Assembly: GCF_001461695.1 (NCBI RefSeq)
Contig: NZ_AUTC01000189.1
Location: 124,001 to 188,000, forward strand
Direction: 5' to 3'
DNA length: 64,000 nucleotides
Origin: Sinorhizobium fredii USDA 205
Lineage (GTDB): Bacteria > Pseudomonadota > Alphaproteobacteria > Rhizobiales > Rhizobiaceae
The position numbers and the translations under genes are program-made. The notes below the pieces were generated by a model, which worked only from the letters and a program-made list of their open reading frames with translations, was not told where the DNA came from and did no database searches. The stretch's first letter is position 1. Every line of letters starts with the position of its first letter. Shown here one piece after another: positions 61,854-64,000 of the stretch.

Positions 61854-62264
61854 ATGGAATTCCACCAAGGACGTCTCATCGACCACGTGCATCTGCGCGT
61901 CCAGGATCTCGGTGTCAGCAAGCGCTTCTATCAAGCGGTGCTTGGCGCGCTCGGCCATCGGCCGACCTACGAGACCGACCAATTTTTCGCGTTCGACGAG
62001 TTTTTCGTCGACAAGGCGGATGACTATCGCACCCGCGTCCATCTCGCCTTCCAGGCCGCCGACCGGGATACGGTCCAGCGCTTCTACGACGCGGGCCTGG
62101 CCAATGGCGGCACAGACAACGGTGCACCCGGCGAGCGCCCCTATCATCCGGGCTACTTCGCCGCCTTTCTCCTCGATCCCGACGGCAACAATGTCGAGGC
62201 GGTCCATCATGGGCCGACGATGCGCTCTTCCGCCGATGTCGTCGTGCGTCCGGTCGAGCCTTGA
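61854..62264 (+). CDS. VOC-family glyoxalase-like protein
   Basis: 136 residues, a single VOC domain: IDHVHLRVQDLGVSKRFYQAVL at the N-terminus with the first metal His, and FAAFLLDPDGNNVEAVHHG at the C-terminus with the glutamate. The frame opens far upstream, but ATG 61854 has a GGAG site and starts MEFHQGRLI, so it is chosen. Substrate unknown. Divergent from sodB. Confidence 0.82.
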   Translation: MEFHQGRLIDHVHLRVQDLGVSKRFYQAVLGALGHRPTYETDQFFAFDEFFVDKADDYRTRVHLAFQAADRDTVQRFYDAGLANGGTDNGAPGERPYHPGYFAAFLLDPDGNNVEAVHHGPTMRSSADVVVRPVEP

Positions 62265-62323
62265 AGTGTCGAGGGCGGGTGCTGAAGCGAAGGCGCCCGC
62301 CGCCCGATGAGGCTTACCGCTGC

Positions 62324-62872
62324 CTATCGTTCCTTCAGTTCCATGAACCGGATGCGATTGTTGAACGGGTCAATCACCGTCAGCTCGAGCCGCGTTCCCT
62401 CGTCCTCGAGACCTGGCCGCATGTAGCGGTAGTTCTTGGCGAGGAGCTCCTTGTGGAAGGCACGGATGCCCCTCATGTAGACGCACATGTTGCCGCCGGG
62501 CGTCGCATCTCCCGCATGCTCGGAAAGGTGCAGCTTCAGTCCGCTTCGCGAGACCTGCGTATAAAGCGGAAAATCGTCGCCATAGCGGTGCTCCCAGTCG
62601 ACGGTGAAGCCGAGGAAACCGAGATAGAATTCCTGTGCCTTTGCCACGTCGAAGATACGAACGATCGGCACTGCCTGCTCGAACGCGATCCCCGCACCGT
62701 CTTCAGCGGCACCCGCGGCATCAATCTTCGCTGACAGGATGTTCCAGGTGCCGAGCCCGAACTGGCGGGCGACGATCTCAAGCGCCTCGCTGTGGGTGAT
62801 TGTCACTTGATTTTCGGCGAAAGCCTCCCGCAGGGCTTTCGCCATGGCCTTCGCATCGCGATGGTCGCGCAT
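62324..62872 (-). CDS. VOC-family protein with N-terminal extension
   Basis: 182 residues. The N-terminal 55 residues are a short helical domain (MRDHRDAKAMAKALREAFAE ... ARQFGLGTWNILSAKI) found in some glyoxalase-superfamily proteins, and residues about 65-180 form a VOC domain (AVPIVRIFDVAKAQEFYLGFL ... LTVIDPFNNRIRFME). It resembles bleomycin-resistance/glyoxalase proteins, and no ligand is predicted. It is convergent with the 61854 VOC gene, 60 bases apart. Confidence 0.78.
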   Translation of the reverse strand: MRDHRDAKAMAKALREAFAENQVTITHSEALEIVARQFGLGTWNILSAKIDAAGAAEDGAGIAFEQAVPIVRIFDVAKAQEFYLGFLGFTVDWEHRYGDDFPLYTQVSRSGLKLHLSEHAGDATPGGNMCVYMRGIRAFHKELLAKNYRYMRPGLEDEGTRLELTVIDPFNNRIRFMELKER

Positions 62873-63073
62873 GTCCGTTCCTCGTCACGGCGAACTTCGT
62901 CAGCGCCCGCATTACCAACGCCTTCGCCCGACTGTTGAAACGGTGAGCAAGGATCAGTGGAGGCGTTCGCCATGCCCTTATCGGGCGCGAGCTGCCGGCC
63001 GCCTCCGGCCAGGATGCAACCTAGCCAGTCGAACAGCCTTTGTCAGCCGGAATATCGCGCTTGAATTGCGGCC

Positions 63074-63955
63074 CTAAACGTCACCGCTCGAATGCGCCCA
63101 GTCCATGTAGAGGTCGCGCGCCTTGGTCGTGATCGGGCCCGCTTGCAGGTCGCGGTCGTCGAGGCGGGTCACCGGCACGACCTTCGAATAGTTGCCGGTG
63201 GTGAACATCTCGTCGGCGATTTCGAAATCGGCCATCGTCAGGGTCGTTTCAATCACCTCGAAACCCGCCTCGCGCAGCAGGCCCATGACGCGCGAGCGGG
63301 TGATGCCGGCGAGGAAGGTGCGGTTGGCGGCCGGGGTGAAAACCACGCCGTCCTTGACCATGAAGATATTGGAGGAGCCGGTCTCGGCGATGTTGCCGAG
63401 CATGTCGCGCACCAGCGCGTTGTCGAAGCCGCGCGAGCGCGCTTCCTGGAGGATGCGGGCATTGTTGGGATAGAGGCAGCCGGCCTTGGCATCCGTCGGC
63501 ATGCATTCGAGCGTCGGGCGGCGGAAGGGCGACAGCGTCAGCGCCGAGCCGGCGTGGGCGTTGCCCATCGGCGCCTCGAACAGGCAGAGGGCGAAGCGAG
63601 TCGAATCCGGGTCGACCGCTACGACGCTCCAGGAGCCGTGCTCGCCCCAATACATCGGCTTCACATAGAGCGCCGTCTTGCCGTCGAATTTCTTGACGCC
63701 CTCGAAGGTCAGCGCCTCGATTTCCTCGGCGGCCATGGTGGGCTTCAGGCCAAGCGCTTGCGCCGAGCGATTGACGCGCTGGCAATGGAGGTCGAGATCC
63801 GGGGCGATGCCGTCGAACCAGCGGGCGCCATCGAACACCGTCGAGCCGAGCCACATCGCATGGGAGGTCGGCCCGATCAGCGGCGGGTTGCCGGAAAGCC
63901 ATTCACCGTCGACATAGGTCCAGGTGGTGGATCGGGGGGATGTATCGACAGCCAT
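63074..63955 (-). CDS. ilvE: Branched-chain amino acid aminotransferase (class IV)
   Basis: 293 residues. Transfers amino groups between branched-chain amino acids and 2-oxoglutarate, with PLP. A conserved N-terminal TWTYVDGEWLSGNPPLIG and the class IV segment with the cofactor Lys in PTDAKAGCLYPN (about residues 154-165) are present, as is EAGFEVIETTLTM near 247-259. The gene starts with a good AGAGGAGG site. D-amino acid or ADC-type class IV enzymes cannot be fully excluded. Confidence 0.85.
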   Translation of the reverse strand: MAVDTSPRSTTWTYVDGEWLSGNPPLIGPTSHAMWLGSTVFDGARWFDGIAPDLDLHCQRVNRSAQALGLKPTMAAEEIEALTFEGVKKFDGKTALYVKPMYWGEHGSWSVVAVDPDSTRFALCLFEAPMGNAHAGSALTLSPFRRPTLECMPTDAKAGCLYPNNARILQEARSRGFDNALVRDMLGNIAETGSSNIFMVKDGVVFTPAANRTFLAGITRSRVMGLLREAGFEVIETTLTMADFEIADEMFTTGNYSKVVPVTRLDDRDLQAGPITTKARDLYMDWAHSSGDV

Positions 63956-64000
63956 CGGTGCCTCCTCTCGTCGCGCTGCGTTCCCTTCCGATCTAGCCGG

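Noticed and set aside
1..64000. tRNA, rRNA, CRISPR array, insertion sequence or prophage
   Set aside because: I looked for T-loop words, direct-repeat spacer arrays, transposase motifs and integrase genes and found none. The only repeats are short intergenic palindromic elements.

Overview
The window is GC-rich, densely coded chromosomal DNA of an alphaproteobacterium. It is best explained as Sinorhizobium/Ensifer, close to S. meliloti. The grounds are the gene content and order (feuNPQ, cycHJKL-degP1, glnE next to a PleC-type kinase, mucR next to a phaA-G antiporter operon) and about ten copies of a roughly 105-bp two-palindrome intergenic repeat that matches the RIME1 type known from S. meliloti. 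I see no prophage, insertion sequence, CRISPR array, rRNA or tRNA. This is a core-genome region, and I found no dedicated accessory system in it.

Layout. 1-1050: the end of a uracil-DNA glycosylase gene, two small ORFs and repeats. 1.1-5.1 kb: an EamA exporter and aminopeptidase N. 5.4-12.9 kb: a PleC-like sensor kinase carrying a one-base frameshift, glnE, and a sensor kinase/response regulator pair. 13.1-19.7 kb: periplasmic protease DegP1, the cytochrome c maturation operon cycHJKL and a surface-antigen lipoprotein. 19.8-22.2 kb: feuNPQ. 22.8-34.8 kb: small and envelope-related genes (YjbR, YcgN, PBP1A, a DUF1214/DUF1254 pair, an SH3 protein with an Arg/Glu/Trp-rich tail, DUF2336, DUF1491, a peptidoglycan-binding protein and a DivJ-like kinase). 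34.4-42.6 kb: DUF5330, SufE, MucR and the seven-gene phaA-G cation/proton antiporter operon, whose phaB also has a one-base frameshift. 42.9-50 kb: MsrB, a TrhA-like membrane protein, a DksA-like protein, a universal stress protein, a two-domain VOC protein, oligopeptidase B and DUF1697. 50.2-57.7 kb: a homocysteine methyltransferase family protein, SelO, quinoprotein glucose dehydrogenase, a class A beta-lactamase, a MerR regulator and a GNAT acetyltransferase. 57.8-64 kb: two c-type cytochromes, a LysE exporter, a WYL regulator, superoxide dismutase, two VOC proteins and a branched-chain aminotransferase.

How the genes fit together. Several encode periplasmic or envelope functions: c-type cytochrome maturation with cytochromes to mature, DegP1 quality control, FeuNPQ sensing, PBP1A and a peptidoglycan-binding protein. 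The PleC-like and DivJ-like kinases belong to the family that sets DivK phosphorylation in the rhizobial cell cycle. MucR, Pha and FeuPQ are linked to symbiosis in S. meliloti.

Most notable observations: apparent single-base deletions in pleC and phaB, either true mutations or sequencing errors; msrB bracketed by inverted RIME-like repeats; a candidate small RNA between the MerR and GNAT genes; near-consensus CtrA boxes; and a self-overlapping operator at the merR start.
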